Positions 23,353 through 31,820 of a stretch of 64,000 nt of DNA are shown here, piece after piece. The stretch spans positions 1,178,001 to 1,242,000 of the forward strand of contig NZ_JACHWJ010000001.1 of NCBI RefSeq assembly GCF_014191305.1, read 5' to 3'. Numbering within the stretch: the stretch's first letter is position 1; every line of letters begins with the position of its first letter. A program made the translations under genes and the position numbers. The notes below the pieces were generated by a model. It was not told the DNA's origin. It ran no database searches and saw only the letters and a program-made list of their open reading frames with translations. This stretch comes from Pseudoclavibacter helvolus. Lineage in GTDB: Bacteria > Actinomycetota > Actinomycetes > Actinomycetales > Microbacteriaceae.

Positions 23353-26346
23353 CTACGTGGTCGGCGTCGGCTCCGGGGAGTCGCTCGGCGTCGTCCCCGA
23401 TACCTGGCTGTCAGCCTCACGAGCGCGGTTCAGCGCGTCCGTGAGCCGCTTGTCAGCCTCGGCTGCTGCAACGAGGTCATTGCTCGCGTACGCGGCCGTC
23501 CGGTCCTCGAGAGCCTTCTGCGCGTCCGCCAGTGCGGTTGACAGCTGCTCCTGAGGGGTCCCCGTTCCTCCACCTGACGGAGGAGTGGTCGCCGTCGGAG
23601 CAGGCGTGGTCGTCGTGTCGTCCGGCACGGAGTCCACTGGCACATCGTCGTCGGAGACCTCAACGCCGCCGTCGCCCGCGTCCGCACCTGCGTCGCCGCC
23701 GAAGAGCTCGTCGAGCGCCTCATCGAGGGTCGGCTGGAACGCGATCTTGTCGCCGAAGGCGACGAGCACGCGCCTGAGCAGCGGATAGCTGGTCTCACCG
23801 GTCGACTCGACATACACGGGCTGCACGTACAGGAAGCCCTCGCCGACGGGCACCGTGAGGAGGTTTCCTCGCAGGACCGCGGTCTGCCCGCCTCGCTCGA
23901 GCAGGTTCAGCTGGTTAGCGACCGTCTCGTTCGAGTTGAAGATGTTCTGCACCTGACCCGGACCGTTGACGTTGTCGTTCTCGACGCGCAGCAGCGTGAT
24001 CCTGCCGTAGGTGTCCGCGACGGTTCCGTCGGTCTTCCCAGCGTCAGAGTTCGCCGCCAGGTACCCGCGCAGCACGTTCCTCGACTGCGCGTTCGCGTTC
24101 GTCAGCGGAATGTACGTGGAGTAGATCGAGAATGCCGACTCCTGGCCCGGCATCTGCATCGTCAGGTAGTACGGCGGCTGCGAGGCCTCTCCCCCAGTCG
24201 GGTTCTGCGGCAGCTGCCACGCGTTCGTCTGGTTGTAGAACGTGCTCGCGTCGGTCACGTGGTAGCGCGCGAACATCTCGCGCTGCACCTTGAACATGTC
24301 CGTGGGGTAGCGGATGTGGCTCAGCAGGTCGCCGGACATCTCCGACACGTTCTTGAGCGTCGACGGGAAGACCTTCTGCCAGGTCTGCAGGATCGGGTCC
24401 GTCTCGTCGAATGCGTACAGCGTGACCGTGCCGTCGTACGCATCCACGGTCGCCTTCACCGAGTTGCGCATGTAGTTGATGACCTCTGGCGGCAGCGACG
24501 ACGCGGGCGTGTCTGCGTCCTCGAGCAGGTTCTGCAGGCCGGCAAGCTCCGAGTACGGGTACTTGTTGCTCGTCGTGTAGCCGTCGACGATCCAGGTGAG
24601 GCGGCCGTCGACAACCGACGGGTACGGGTCGGAGTCGATCGTCAGGTACGGAGCGGCTGCCTGCACGCGCTCGGCAGGGTCGCGGTCGTAGAGGATCTGG
24701 GATTCCTCGTTGACGTACTCGGACAGGAGGATCTGCTCCGACTGGAACTTGATCGCGTACACGAGGCGGTTGAAGAAGTTCCCGAGGTCGGGTCCTCCCT
24801 GCCCGGTGAACGTGTTGTACGTCTGCGTTGCGCCGTCCGCACCGGAGACGTGGTCGAACTCAGCGGGCTGCGAGCCCTCCGGTGCGCCGACGATGGAGTA
24901 CTCGGGCGAGGACTCGCCGAAGTACACGCGAGGCTCGAACTCACCAAGCGCGCCTTCGCTCGGCATACCGCCTTCGATGAAGAGTGGCTGACCGTCCGGG
25001 CCACGCTGGTTGCCATAGGCCGTGACGAGCCCGTAGCCGTGCGTGTAGACGATGGTGTTGTTGACCCACGACTGTGCGTCGGCGCCGAGGCCCGCGATGT
25101 TGATGTCGCGGACGGATCCAACCGCATCCTGCACCTGGCCGTCGATCTCGTAGCGGTCGACGTCGAGGCGCTCAGGGAACTGGTAGTAGGCACGCTCCTG
25201 CTCGAACTGCGCGAACGTCGGCGAGACGAGCGAGGGGTCGAGGATGCGGATGTTCGCCGTGGTGTCGGCGTCGTTGCGCAGCTGTCCCTGGCTGACCGTC
25301 GTCTCTGCGGCGTAGTTCACTTCCTCGATCTGGTCGAGCCCGTAGGCAGACCTGGTCGCGTCGATGTTGTTCTGGATATACGGGGTCTCGAGGGCCTGCT
25401 CGCTCGGTCCGACCTGGAACTGCTGCACGATCCACGGGTAGACCATGCCGACGACGAGGCCGACGACGACAAGGAGCGCCGTACCGACGAGCGGGAGGCG
25501 CCAACGACCGATCGCCGCCGCGATGAAGAAGAGCACGGCGACGACGATCGCGGCTCCGGCCAAGATCCCCTGGCCGGGGATCGTGGCGTTGGCGTCCGTG
25601 TAGAGCACACCGGTCCAGCGCCCGGAGAGCGTGTGGAGCGCTGCGTAGCGGTCGAGCCAGAAGCTGACTGCCTGGATGAGCATGTAGAGGCCGGCGAGGA
25701 TCGCGATGTGCGTGCGCGCGCTCTTCGAGATGACGATCTCACGGCCGGTGACGCGGATGCCGCCATACAGGTACAGCGTCGCGGCAGTCAGGATGAGCGA
25801 GAGCAGCACGACGGCGCTCACGAAGGCGACGACGCCTCGGAAGAACGGCAGCTGGAAGATGTAGAACGAGACATCCAGGTTGAAGACCGGGTCGGTCTCG
25901 CCGAACGGAGTGGAGTTCATCCACATCAGGACCGTCTGCCAGGACGAGATGAGGGCCACACCGGCGAAGAGGCCGAAGATCGCGGGGACGAAAACCATTG
26001 CGCCGCGACGGATCGGCTCGATGACCTGCTGGTAGCGGTCGAGCTGCTCGTTGAGTTTCGCGTAGACCGGCCGCGCACGGTAGGCGATCTGCAGGTTCAC
26101 GTACAGGGGAACCGCCATCGCGACGAGTCCGATCGCGAACATGATCGCGCCTGCACCCCACTCCGTCAGGAGGACCTGGAGGATGCCGAGCTGGTCGTAC
26201 CAGAGCACGTCCGCGTATCGGCCTGCGAACCAGAAGAAGACGACGAGAAGCGCCACGACGATCAGCAGTGTGATCGTGAGCGGTCCCATCCGACGTCGGC
26301 TGGCGGGTTTCGGACTCTGGGGCTGTTGAGCTGCAGTGCTTGTCAC
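23353..26346 (-). CDS. UPF0182 large membrane protein
   Basis: A 997-residue protein of the UPF0182 family (Rv3193c-like), which has no established function. About seven membrane segments lie within residues 20-310 (first: LTITLLIVVALLVVFFWFAG). A large domain of ~590 residues follows, presumably outside the membrane (YTHGYGLVTAYGNQ, YPYSELAGLQNLL, MQMPGQESAFSIYSTYIPL are typical conserved strings). The last ~110 residues are an acidic and Thr/Pro-rich linker (DDTTTTPAPTATTPP) and a helical Ala-rich tail. GTG start at 26346. It is followed on the same strand from the upstream Lon-like protease gene 101 bp away, as in mycobacteria. Confidence 0.9.
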   Translation of the reverse strand: MTSTAAQQPQSPKPASRRRMGPLTITLLIVVALLVVFFWFAGRYADVLWYDQLGILQVLLTEWGAGAIMFAIGLVAMAVPLYVNLQIAYRARPVYAKLNEQLDRYQQVIEPIRRGAMVFVPAIFGLFAGVALISSWQTVLMWMNSTPFGETDPVFNLDVSFYIFQLPFFRGVVAFVSAVVLLSLILTAATLYLYGGIRVTGREIVISKSARTHIAILAGLYMLIQAVSFWLDRYAALHTLSGRWTGVLYTDANATIPGQGILAGAAIVVAVLFFIAAAIGRWRLPLVGTALLVVVGLVVGMVYPWIVQQFQVGPSEQALETPYIQNNIDATRSAYGLDQIEEVNYAAETTVSQGQLRNDADTTANIRILDPSLVSPTFAQFEQERAYYQFPERLDVDRYEIDGQVQDAVGSVRDINIAGLGADAQSWVNNTIVYTHGYGLVTAYGNQRGPDGQPLFIEGGMPSEGALGEFEPRVYFGESSPEYSIVGAPEGSQPAEFDHVSGADGATQTYNTFTGQGGPDLGNFFNRLVYAIKFQSEQILLSEYVNEESQILYDRDPAERVQAAAPYLTIDSDPYPSVVDGRLTWIVDGYTTSNKYPYSELAGLQNLLEDADTPASSLPPEVINYMRNSVKATVDAYDGTVTLYAFDETDPILQTWQKVFPSTLKNVSEMSGDLLSHIRYPTDMFKVQREMFARYHVTDASTFYNQTNAWQLPQNPTGGEASQPPYYLTMQMPGQESAFSIYSTYIPLTNANAQSRNVLRGYLAANSDAGKTDGTVADTYGRITLLRVENDNVNGPGQVQNIFNSNETVANQLNLLERGGQTAVLRGNLLTVPVGEGFLYVQPVYVESTGETSYPLLRRVLVAFGDKIAFQPTLDEALDELFGGDAGADAGDGGVEVSDDDVPVDSVPDDTTTTPAPTATTPPSGGGTGTPQEQLSTALADAQKALEDRTAAYASNDLVAAAEADKRLTDALNRAREADSQVSGTTPSDSPEPTPTT

Positions 26347-26447
26347 GTCGTACCTGTCATTGCCTGGAAGGGCCGATTGTTTTCCGAGAAAAGGGAACTA
26401 GAGGAGTTTATCTGGCAAGTGCCTGGCAAAACTGAGACTGGGCCGTC

Positions 26448-27665
26448 TCAGGAGCCGAGCACCGACTCGCAGGTACGCAGAGCAGCCGTATCGCCCCCGT
26501 CTCCGACGGTCTGGATGACCTGCTCGGCTTCGTCGAGCGTGGAGACCGCGTAGACGGGGATGTCGCCGGGTATCCCACCGTCGAGCACGTCCTGGCAGTT
26601 GTCCGCCGGCGCCAGGAAAAGGTCGGCGCCGACATCAACCGCCGCGTAGAGCTTCTGCGTGATGCCGCCGATGCTGCCGACCGTGCCGTCAGGGGACATC
26701 GTGCCGGTGCCCGCGACGTGGAGCCCCCGAGTGAGGTCGCCGTCGGCGAGCTTGTCCGAGACCGCCAGCGCGAAGATGAGGCCAGCACTTGGACCCCCGA
26801 CGTTTCCGAGTTCGATGCTCACGTCGATGGGAAAGTCGTGTTGCGTCGCGACCGTCACGCCGAGCAGGGCGCGCTCTTCCCCCTCGACGACTCCCGCGCG
26901 TGGCGTGATCGAGAACGTCTTGGTCTCGCCGCTCCGGTCGACGACCACGTCGACAGCCTGCAGGTTGCCGAGGTCTCCACCTGAAACCTCCGCGACCGCC
27001 GCAGGCAAGCCGTCGGTCGACTCGACCGGGATGCCGCTCACGGAGGTGACGATGTCACCGGGCTCAAGCATCCCGGCAGCCGCCCCATCGTCGCCGACCG
27101 ACACGATGGCGAGTGCCGTGCCAACGTCGTAGCCCTCGTTGAGGAGTGCGGCAGCGATCGCATCCGCTTCCGAGCCCTGCATGAGCGCGGCGTTCTGAGC
27201 GTCGCGCTGTTCGCCCGTCTCGGCGTCGGCGTAGTAGGCCTCCACGGGAAGCACGTCGTTCGACGGCGTGATGAGCGCGAGGAAGACCTCGAACCAGTTG
27301 GGAAGGTTCTCTGGGCGACCCCCGACGTTCACCGTCATGACGTCGAGCTGGCCCTCCGACGGCTCGAACGTGTCCGCGCCGCCGATCGTGATGACCTCGA
27401 CCTGCGTCGGGTCGTCCTGGGAGGCCTGCACAGTGCCAAGGGCGTCGAAGACGGGCCCCGGCGAGCGGACGACGTAGGGGGCTGGGCTGAACCCGAGAGC
27501 GACGAGCAGGAGCATCCCGATGGAGAGGAAGATGAGGCCGACACGCGCCCGGCGGGTCCCCTCCTCGCTTCGACGACGGTTCGCCTCGTGCGCTCTAGCG
27601 AACGCCTCTGACTGCTCGCGCACACGGGCATCGCCCTCTGAGGAGGGCTCGGAGAAGAAGGTCAC
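26448..27665 (-). CDS. Lon-like serine protease with PDZ domain (YlbL family)
   Basis: A 405-residue envelope protein. One membrane segment (about 42-62) follows a charged N-terminus, then a PDZ domain (near 190-260, AGMLEPGDIVTSVSG) and a Lon-type protease domain with the catalytic Ser293 in NVGGPSAGLIF and Lys338 in GGITQKLYAA. Both dyad residues are present and no AAA+ part exists, as in B. subtilis YlbL and mycobacterial Rv3194c. The start is uncertain: I take the GTG at 27665; an ATG 20 codons upstream (27725) is possible, and neither has a clear ribosome binding site. It stands between UPF0182 and the divergent DUF2342 gene. Confidence 0.88.
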   Translation of the reverse strand: MTFFSEPSSEGDARVREQSEAFARAHEANRRRSEEGTRRARVGLIFLSIGMLLLVALGFSPAPYVVRSPGPVFDALGTVQASQDDPTQVEVITIGGADTFEPSEGQLDVMTVNVGGRPENLPNWFEVFLALITPSNDVLPVEAYYADAETGEQRDAQNAALMQGSEADAIAAALLNEGYDVGTALAIVSVGDDGAAAGMLEPGDIVTSVSGIPVESTDGLPAAVAEVSGGDLGNLQAVDVVVDRSGETKTFSITPRAGVVEGEERALLGVTVATQHDFPIDVSIELGNVGGPSAGLIFALAVSDKLADGDLTRGLHVAGTGTMSPDGTVGSIGGITQKLYAAVDVGADLFLAPADNCQDVLDGGIPGDIPVYAVSTLDEAEQVIQTVGDGGDTAALRTCESVLGS

Positions 27666-27795
27666 TGCGCTCGTTTCGATGTCCTGCGGCCATTGTTCGC
27701 CCGTGGCGCAAGGCACACGGCGCATACGCAGTCACGGCGACCCTTCCTTGGAGGGGCCACGAGCTAGCGTAGATCCAAGCGCTGGGAGGTGCGGA

Positions 27796-29163
27796 ATGAG
27801 TGATGCACAGGGACCGATTCCCGACGACGGATCAGAGGACGAGCTACGCAAGCTGCTGCGTGAGCTCCTGAGCGGGCAAGGCGGTTTCGACCCCGCCAAG
27901 CTCGCGGGAGTCGCGGGGCTCCCGAACGACCCCGCCGCGGTGCAGGCGCTGCTTTCGCAGCTGCAGGCGGCGGTCTCGAACCCGGGCAACGGGCTCGACT
28001 GGCAGGTGGCCCGCGACCAGGCACGCCGAGTCGCACAACCGGGCAACCGTGAGATCAGCCAAGAGGAGGCCGCGAGGTTCGACCAGGCGTTCCGGGTTGC
28101 ACAGCTGTGGCTGAGCGAAGCCACGGAGCTCGGCGAGATCAGCGAAACCCCCGCGACGCTCACCCGGCTCGAGTGGATCACCGGTTCGATCCAGTTCTGG
28201 ACGTCGCTGTCCGAGCCGGTCGCCACGAGCATCGCCGACGCCCTCATGAACGTGCTCACCGAGCAGACTCCGCCAGAGATGGCGCAGTTGCTCGGCCAGT
28301 CCTCCTCGATGATGCGCGGCATCGGCGGCGCGATGTTCGCCGTACAGCTCGGCCAGGTCGTCGGGAACCTTGCGGAGGAGGTCGTCGCCGGTGGCGACAT
28401 CGGCGTGCCGGTCCTCGACCACAGCAGGCCGTCGCTGCTTCCGCAGAACATCGACGACTTCGCGGAGGGACTCGACGTCGACCGCGAACAGATCGAGCTC
28501 TACCTCGCCGTGCGCGAGACCGCCCACGCGCGGCTCTTCCAGCACGCGAAGTGGCTCCGCCTGCACCTCATCTCCTCGATCACCGAGTTCGCGCGTGGCG
28601 TGAGCATCGACGTCTCGCGGATGGAGGAGCTCGCCCAGACCCTCGATCCGAGCAACCCGGATGGCATCAGGGCCGCACTCTCCGAGGGCGCGTTCATCCC
28701 GCCCCGCACCGAGCAGCAGGAGGCGGCGCTCGCCCGCCTCGAGACGATGCTTGCGCTCATCGAGGGCTGGGTCGATGTCGTCACGGAGGACGCCACAGCC
28801 AGACTGCCGAAGTCCGTCGCGCTTGCGGAGACGGTTCGTCGTCGTCGCGCCGTCGGTGGCCCGGCCGAGCGTGCGTTCGCCTCGCTTGTTGGACTCGAGC
28901 TGCGCCCACGGCGTCTCCGCGAGGCCGCTGCGATGTGGCGCGCGGTCTCCGAGGCTCACGGCGCCAAGGTGCGCGACGAGCTCTGGGCGCACTTCGACGC
29001 GCTGCCCACGACCGAGGACATCGACCACCCGGAGGCGCTCGTCACGAGGCTCGGCTTCGGGGAGCTCCCGGCCGACGAGTACGACGAGGCTCTGGCGAAG
29101 TTCCTCGACGATCCGTCCGCGTTCGGCGATGCGCCAGAGGGCGGCGACAAGCCGTCGAACTGA
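27796..29163 (+). CDS. DUF2342 zincin-like metalloprotease
   Basis: A 455-residue protein of the actinobacterial zincin-like DUF2342 family, also annotated as F420 biosynthesis-associated. The ATG at 27796 has GGGAGG six bases upstream; a 92-codon upstream extension has no support. Conserved strings include QFWTSLSEPVATSIADALM, the helix RETAHARLFQHAKWL with two histidines that could bind zinc, and LLPQNIDDFAEGL. A classical HExxH is not present. The C-terminus is acidic. Proteolytic activity is a family prediction, not seen. It precedes the E1-like gene by 97 bp with a hairpin between them. Confidence 0.85.
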   Translation: MSDAQGPIPDDGSEDELRKLLRELLSGQGGFDPAKLAGVAGLPNDPAAVQALLSQLQAAVSNPGNGLDWQVARDQARRVAQPGNREISQEEAARFDQAFRVAQLWLSEATELGEISETPATLTRLEWITGSIQFWTSLSEPVATSIADALMNVLTEQTPPEMAQLLGQSSSMMRGIGGAMFAVQLGQVVGNLAEEVVAGGDIGVPVLDHSRPSLLPQNIDDFAEGLDVDREQIELYLAVRETAHARLFQHAKWLRLHLISSITEFARGVSIDVSRMEELAQTLDPSNPDGIRAALSEGAFIPPRTEQQEAALARLETMLALIEGWVDVVTEDATARLPKSVALAETVRRRRAVGGPAERAFASLVGLELRPRRLREAAAMWRAVSEAHGAKVRDELWAHFDALPTTEDIDHPEALVTRLGFGELPADEYDEALAKFLDDPSAFGDAPEGGDKPSN

Positions 29164-29170
29164 TCAGGTG

Positions 29171-29197
29171 CGGTCGGCGGCCTCGGGCCGCCGACCG
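29171..29197. terminator. Hairpin terminator after the DUF2342 gene
   Basis: A perfect 12-bp stem (CGGTCGGCGGCC and its complement) with a three-base TCG loop, seven bases after the stop codon. Confidence 0.7.
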
Positions 29198-29248
29198 TCC
29201 CGTTCTCTGGCCCTGTGGAGAACTTCTGCGTCCCTCGGACGCTTCCAG

Positions 29249-29254
29249 GATGAT
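29249..29254 (+). promoter_or_regulatory. -10-like element of the E1-like gene (GATGAT)
   Basis: GATGAT ends six bases before the ATG at 29261. It has the A at position 2 and T at position 6 but not the first T, so the call is tentative. Confidence 0.35.
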
Positions 29255-29260
29255 CTCCGC

Positions 29261-30181
29261 ATGGACCTGCGACTACCCCCTGGCGTGCCGATCGTGTGGC
29301 GCTCCCCCACCGAGCTCCAACTCGGCGGGACCACCGCCCGCGCGGTCATCAAGTCTCCGAGCGTCAGCGCCGAGCGATTCATCGAGTCGTTGCGGAGCCC
29401 GGGCACCCTCGAGCAGTTCCACGAACGCGGCGCTCGGCTCGGCCTCAGCAGTGCCGAGGTGCGCGCCCTGCTCGACTCAGTCAGCACGCTGCTGGATGCG
29501 CCGCCCAGTCAGCAGCGGAAACGCTCGGCCAGGACAGCACGTAGCGGCAGCGGACGCCCGCCAGTGGTGCTCGTCCGAGGCACGGTAGCCGGCGATGACA
29601 TCGCCGAGCACATCGCCGCTCTCGGGTGCGCCGTGCGGCGAGCCGGCGAGGACTATCAGCCACCGCTGCCGGCGGAGATCGGGCTTGTCGTCGACTGCGC
29701 CGACTACGTGCTTCCGCCGAGACGCTACACCCCGCTCATGGCTGCCGACGTGCCCCACCTTGCCGTCATCGCTGAAGACGACGGAGCGACGGTCGGGCCG
29801 TTTGTCCTCCCCGGCCGCACGCCCTGCGTTCGCTGCGACGACCTCAACCGGCTCGACGCCGACCGGTCCTGGGCGGCCATCGCCACCCAACTCGCGGTCA
29901 CCAGCAGGGCCCCGCTGTCTCGCCTCACGAAAGAGCTTGTGCGGAGCCTCGTCTCGAACTCCGTGTCGTCGTGGCTCACCGACGGCACAGCCTCCGCCTA
30001 CTGCGCCTCAGATACGTGGACGATCGACGCGCTCACCTGCGAGATCCGCCGAACGCGCCGTTCGTTCCACGACGAATGCGGGTGCCGAGCTCTGCCAGGA
30101 AGCGAGAAGCGGGCCGCTCGGCGTCCCGCCGCCCGCCGAACTGCGCGTGCGTCAGACGCAGGCGCTTCCGTGCGCGCGTGA
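29261..30181 (+). CDS. E1/ThiF-like (cyclodehydratase-type) zinc protein
   Basis: A 306-residue protein resembling the E1-like/TOMM cyclodehydratase-associated proteins of actinobacteria. Residues 1-95 form an N-terminal domain (PGVPIVWRSPTELQLG) of the kind that binds leader peptides. Residues 100-275 look like a reduced E1 domain (LVVDCADYVLPPRRYTPL, AVIAEDDGATVGPFVLPG) and hold two zinc-binding pairs: Cys189/Cys192 in TPCVRCDDL and Cys273/Cys275 in DECGCRAL. The glycine-rich ATP loop of true E1 enzymes is not evident, so catalysis is doubtful. A basic 30-residue tail follows. The last 149 bp are antisense to the 3' end of uvrD2. It matches the position of Rv3196. Confidence 0.78.
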   Translation: MDLRLPPGVPIVWRSPTELQLGGTTARAVIKSPSVSAERFIESLRSPGTLEQFHERGARLGLSSAEVRALLDSVSTLLDAPPSQQRKRSARTARSGSGRPPVVLVRGTVAGDDIAEHIAALGCAVRRAGEDYQPPLPAEIGLVVDCADYVLPPRRYTPLMAADVPHLAVIAEDDGATVGPFVLPGRTPCVRCDDLNRLDADRSWAAIATQLAVTSRAPLSRLTKELVRSLVSNSVSSWLTDGTASAYCASDTWTIDALTCEIRRTRRSFHDECGCRALPGSEKRAARRPAARRTARASDAGASVRA

Positions 30182-31820
30182 CCGCCACGTAGAGAAGCCG
30201 GCGCTCCTCGTCGAGCTCGGCTTGCGACTCCGCGTACCAGATGGGCAGGAGTCCCTCGCTCACCCCGATGATGGTGACGCTGTCCCATTCGAGCCCCTTC
30301 GCGGCGTGGATGCTCGAGAGCGTCACGGCTCGGAGCTCCGGCTCGTACTGCATCTTCGCCCGCTGCTGGAGCTCGGCCGAGAACTCGGCGAGCTTCGTGC
30401 CGTGCGGTTGCGCATCAGCGAGGCGAAGGAGCGCATCCCAGGAGTTCCAGCGGTCCCGGAGCGCGCCTGAATCAGCGGGCGGCTCATGGGTCCAGCCCAG
30501 GTCGCGCAGCACATCGCTCACGGCTTGGAACAGCGGCCCCTCCGTCTCCTGCATGACCGCGGCCCGCAGCGCGCTGAGCGCCTGGCGGACCTCCGGCTGC
30601 TCGAAGAATCGGCGCTGGCCGATGGCTGAGTAGGCGATTCCTGCGTCTTGCAAGGCACGCTCGATGGCCGCAGCCTGCACGTTCGTTCGGTAGAGCACGG
30701 CGATGCTCTCGATTGGGATGCCGCTGCGCAGGTCCTCGCCGATGCGGTGCACAACGCCCCTGGCTTCATCGTCATCATCGTGGAACTGCAGCACCTCGGG
30801 GAGGGGCTCGCGCCTCGGCGTCTCCGCAGCCGGTTCCAGGGTGAGCGCGTAGGGGACGTGGCGCGCCACCTCGTTCGCCACGCCGATGATGGCGGACGAC
30901 GAGCGGTAGTTGTCCTCGAGGCGCACAACCCGCGCGTCGGGGTAGCGCTCGGGGAACCCGGTCAGGAAGGAACTTGATGCGCCGGCGAACGAGTAGATCG
31001 TCTGCGCGGCGTCGCCGACGACGCACAACTCGCGCCGCTCGCCGAGCCACAGTTGCAGGAGCCGCTGCTGCAGCGGCGAGACGTCCTGGTACTCGTCGAC
31101 GACGAAGAAGCGGTACTGCTCTCGCACGCGCTGGGTCACCCACGGCTCCAGCTCGAGCATGCCGACGGTCGCCAGCAGGACGTCCTCGAAGTCCATCTGC
31201 CGGCGCTCGTCCTTGATGTCCTCGTAGGCCTGCAGCAGGGCGAGCGCCGCGTCGTCACTGACCCCCTTCGGCAGCGAGCGCGAGGTCCGCAGCTGGATCG
31301 CGTACTCCTCGAGCGACAGCTCGCGCACCTTGCGCCACTCGATCTCGGTCGCCATGTCCCGCACACCGGCGGGATCGAGGCGCAGGCCGATGCGCTCCCC
31401 CGACTCGGCGATCAGCCTGCCCTTGCCCTTCACGATCGCGGGGGCTGGGCCGCCGACCGTGTGCGGCCAGAAGAAGCCGAGCTGGCTGAGGGCCGCCGCG
31501 TGGAACGTTCGCGCGGCGACGCCGGACGCGCCGAGGTCGCGGAGACGACCACGCAACTCCCCTGCCGCCTTCGACGTGAAGGTGAGCGCGAGGACGCGGG
31601 ACGGGTCGTACACGCCGGAGCGGATGCCGTAGGCGATGCGGTGCGTGATGGTCCGGGTCTTCCCGGTTCCAGCCCCGGCCAGGATGCACACCGGGCCGAC
31701 AAGAGCCAGCGCAGCCTCGCGCTGGGCGTCGTTGAGCGAGGCGAGCAGGCTCACATCCGCCGTCGCCGCCGACGCCGCCTGGCTCTCTGCGTCAGTCGAG
31801 GTGACCACTGAGCCAGGCAT
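30033..31820 (-). CDS. uvrD2: UvrD-family superfamily I DNA helicase (UvrD2-like)
   Basis: A 595-residue helicase, somewhat short for the family. It starts at the Q-motif LNDAQREAALAL, followed by Walker A GAGTGKTRT, motif Ia TFTSKAAGELR, the DEYQDVSP Walker B, motif III GDAAQTIYSFAGA, motif IV-V IHAAKGLEWDSV and motif VI YVAVTRARKRL; all are intact. No HRDC or C4 zinc domain is visible at the C-terminus, unlike mycobacterial UvrD2. ATG at 31820 is used; GTG at 31808 is an alternative. Both overlap the end of nudC, so the two genes are coupled, as Rv3199c-Rv3198c are. The 3' end overlaps the convergent E1-like gene by 149 bp. Confidence 0.9.
   Translation of the reverse strand: MPGSVVTSTDAESQAASAATADVSLLASLNDAQREAALALVGPVCILAGAGTGKTRTITHRIAYGIRSGVYDPSRVLALTFTSKAAGELRGRLRDLGASGVAARTFHAAALSQLGFFWPHTVGGPAPAIVKGKGRLIAESGERIGLRLDPAGVRDMATEIEWRKVRELSLEEYAIQLRTSRSLPKGVSDDAALALLQAYEDIKDERRQMDFEDVLLATVGMLELEPWVTQRVREQYRFFVVDEYQDVSPLQQRLLQLWLGERRELCVVGDAAQTIYSFAGASSSFLTGFPERYPDARVVRLEDNYRSSSAIIGVANEVARHVPYALTLEPAAETPRREPLPEVLQFHDDDDEARGVVHRIGEDLRSGIPIESIAVLYRTNVQAAAIERALQDAGIAYSAIGQRRFFEQPEVRQALSALRAAVMQETEGPLFQAVSDVLRDLGWTHEPPADSGALRDRWNSWDALLRLADAQPHGTKLAEFSAELQQRAKMQYEPELRAVTLSSIHAAKGLEWDSVTIIGVSEGLLPIWYAESQAELDEERRLLYVAVTRARKRLRLTHAQFGGRRDAERPASRFLAELGTRIRRGTNGAFGGSRR

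Noticed and set aside
24259-26553. Long open frame on the plus strand (764 codons)
   Set aside because: It is antisense to the UPF0182 gene, has Arg/Glu/Val-rich composition typical of a high-GC shadow, no start signals and no family resemblance.
28107-29588. Plus-strand frame of 493 codons overlapping the DUF2342 gene
   Set aside because: Out-of-frame translation of the DUF2342 gene; Arg-rich and without motifs.
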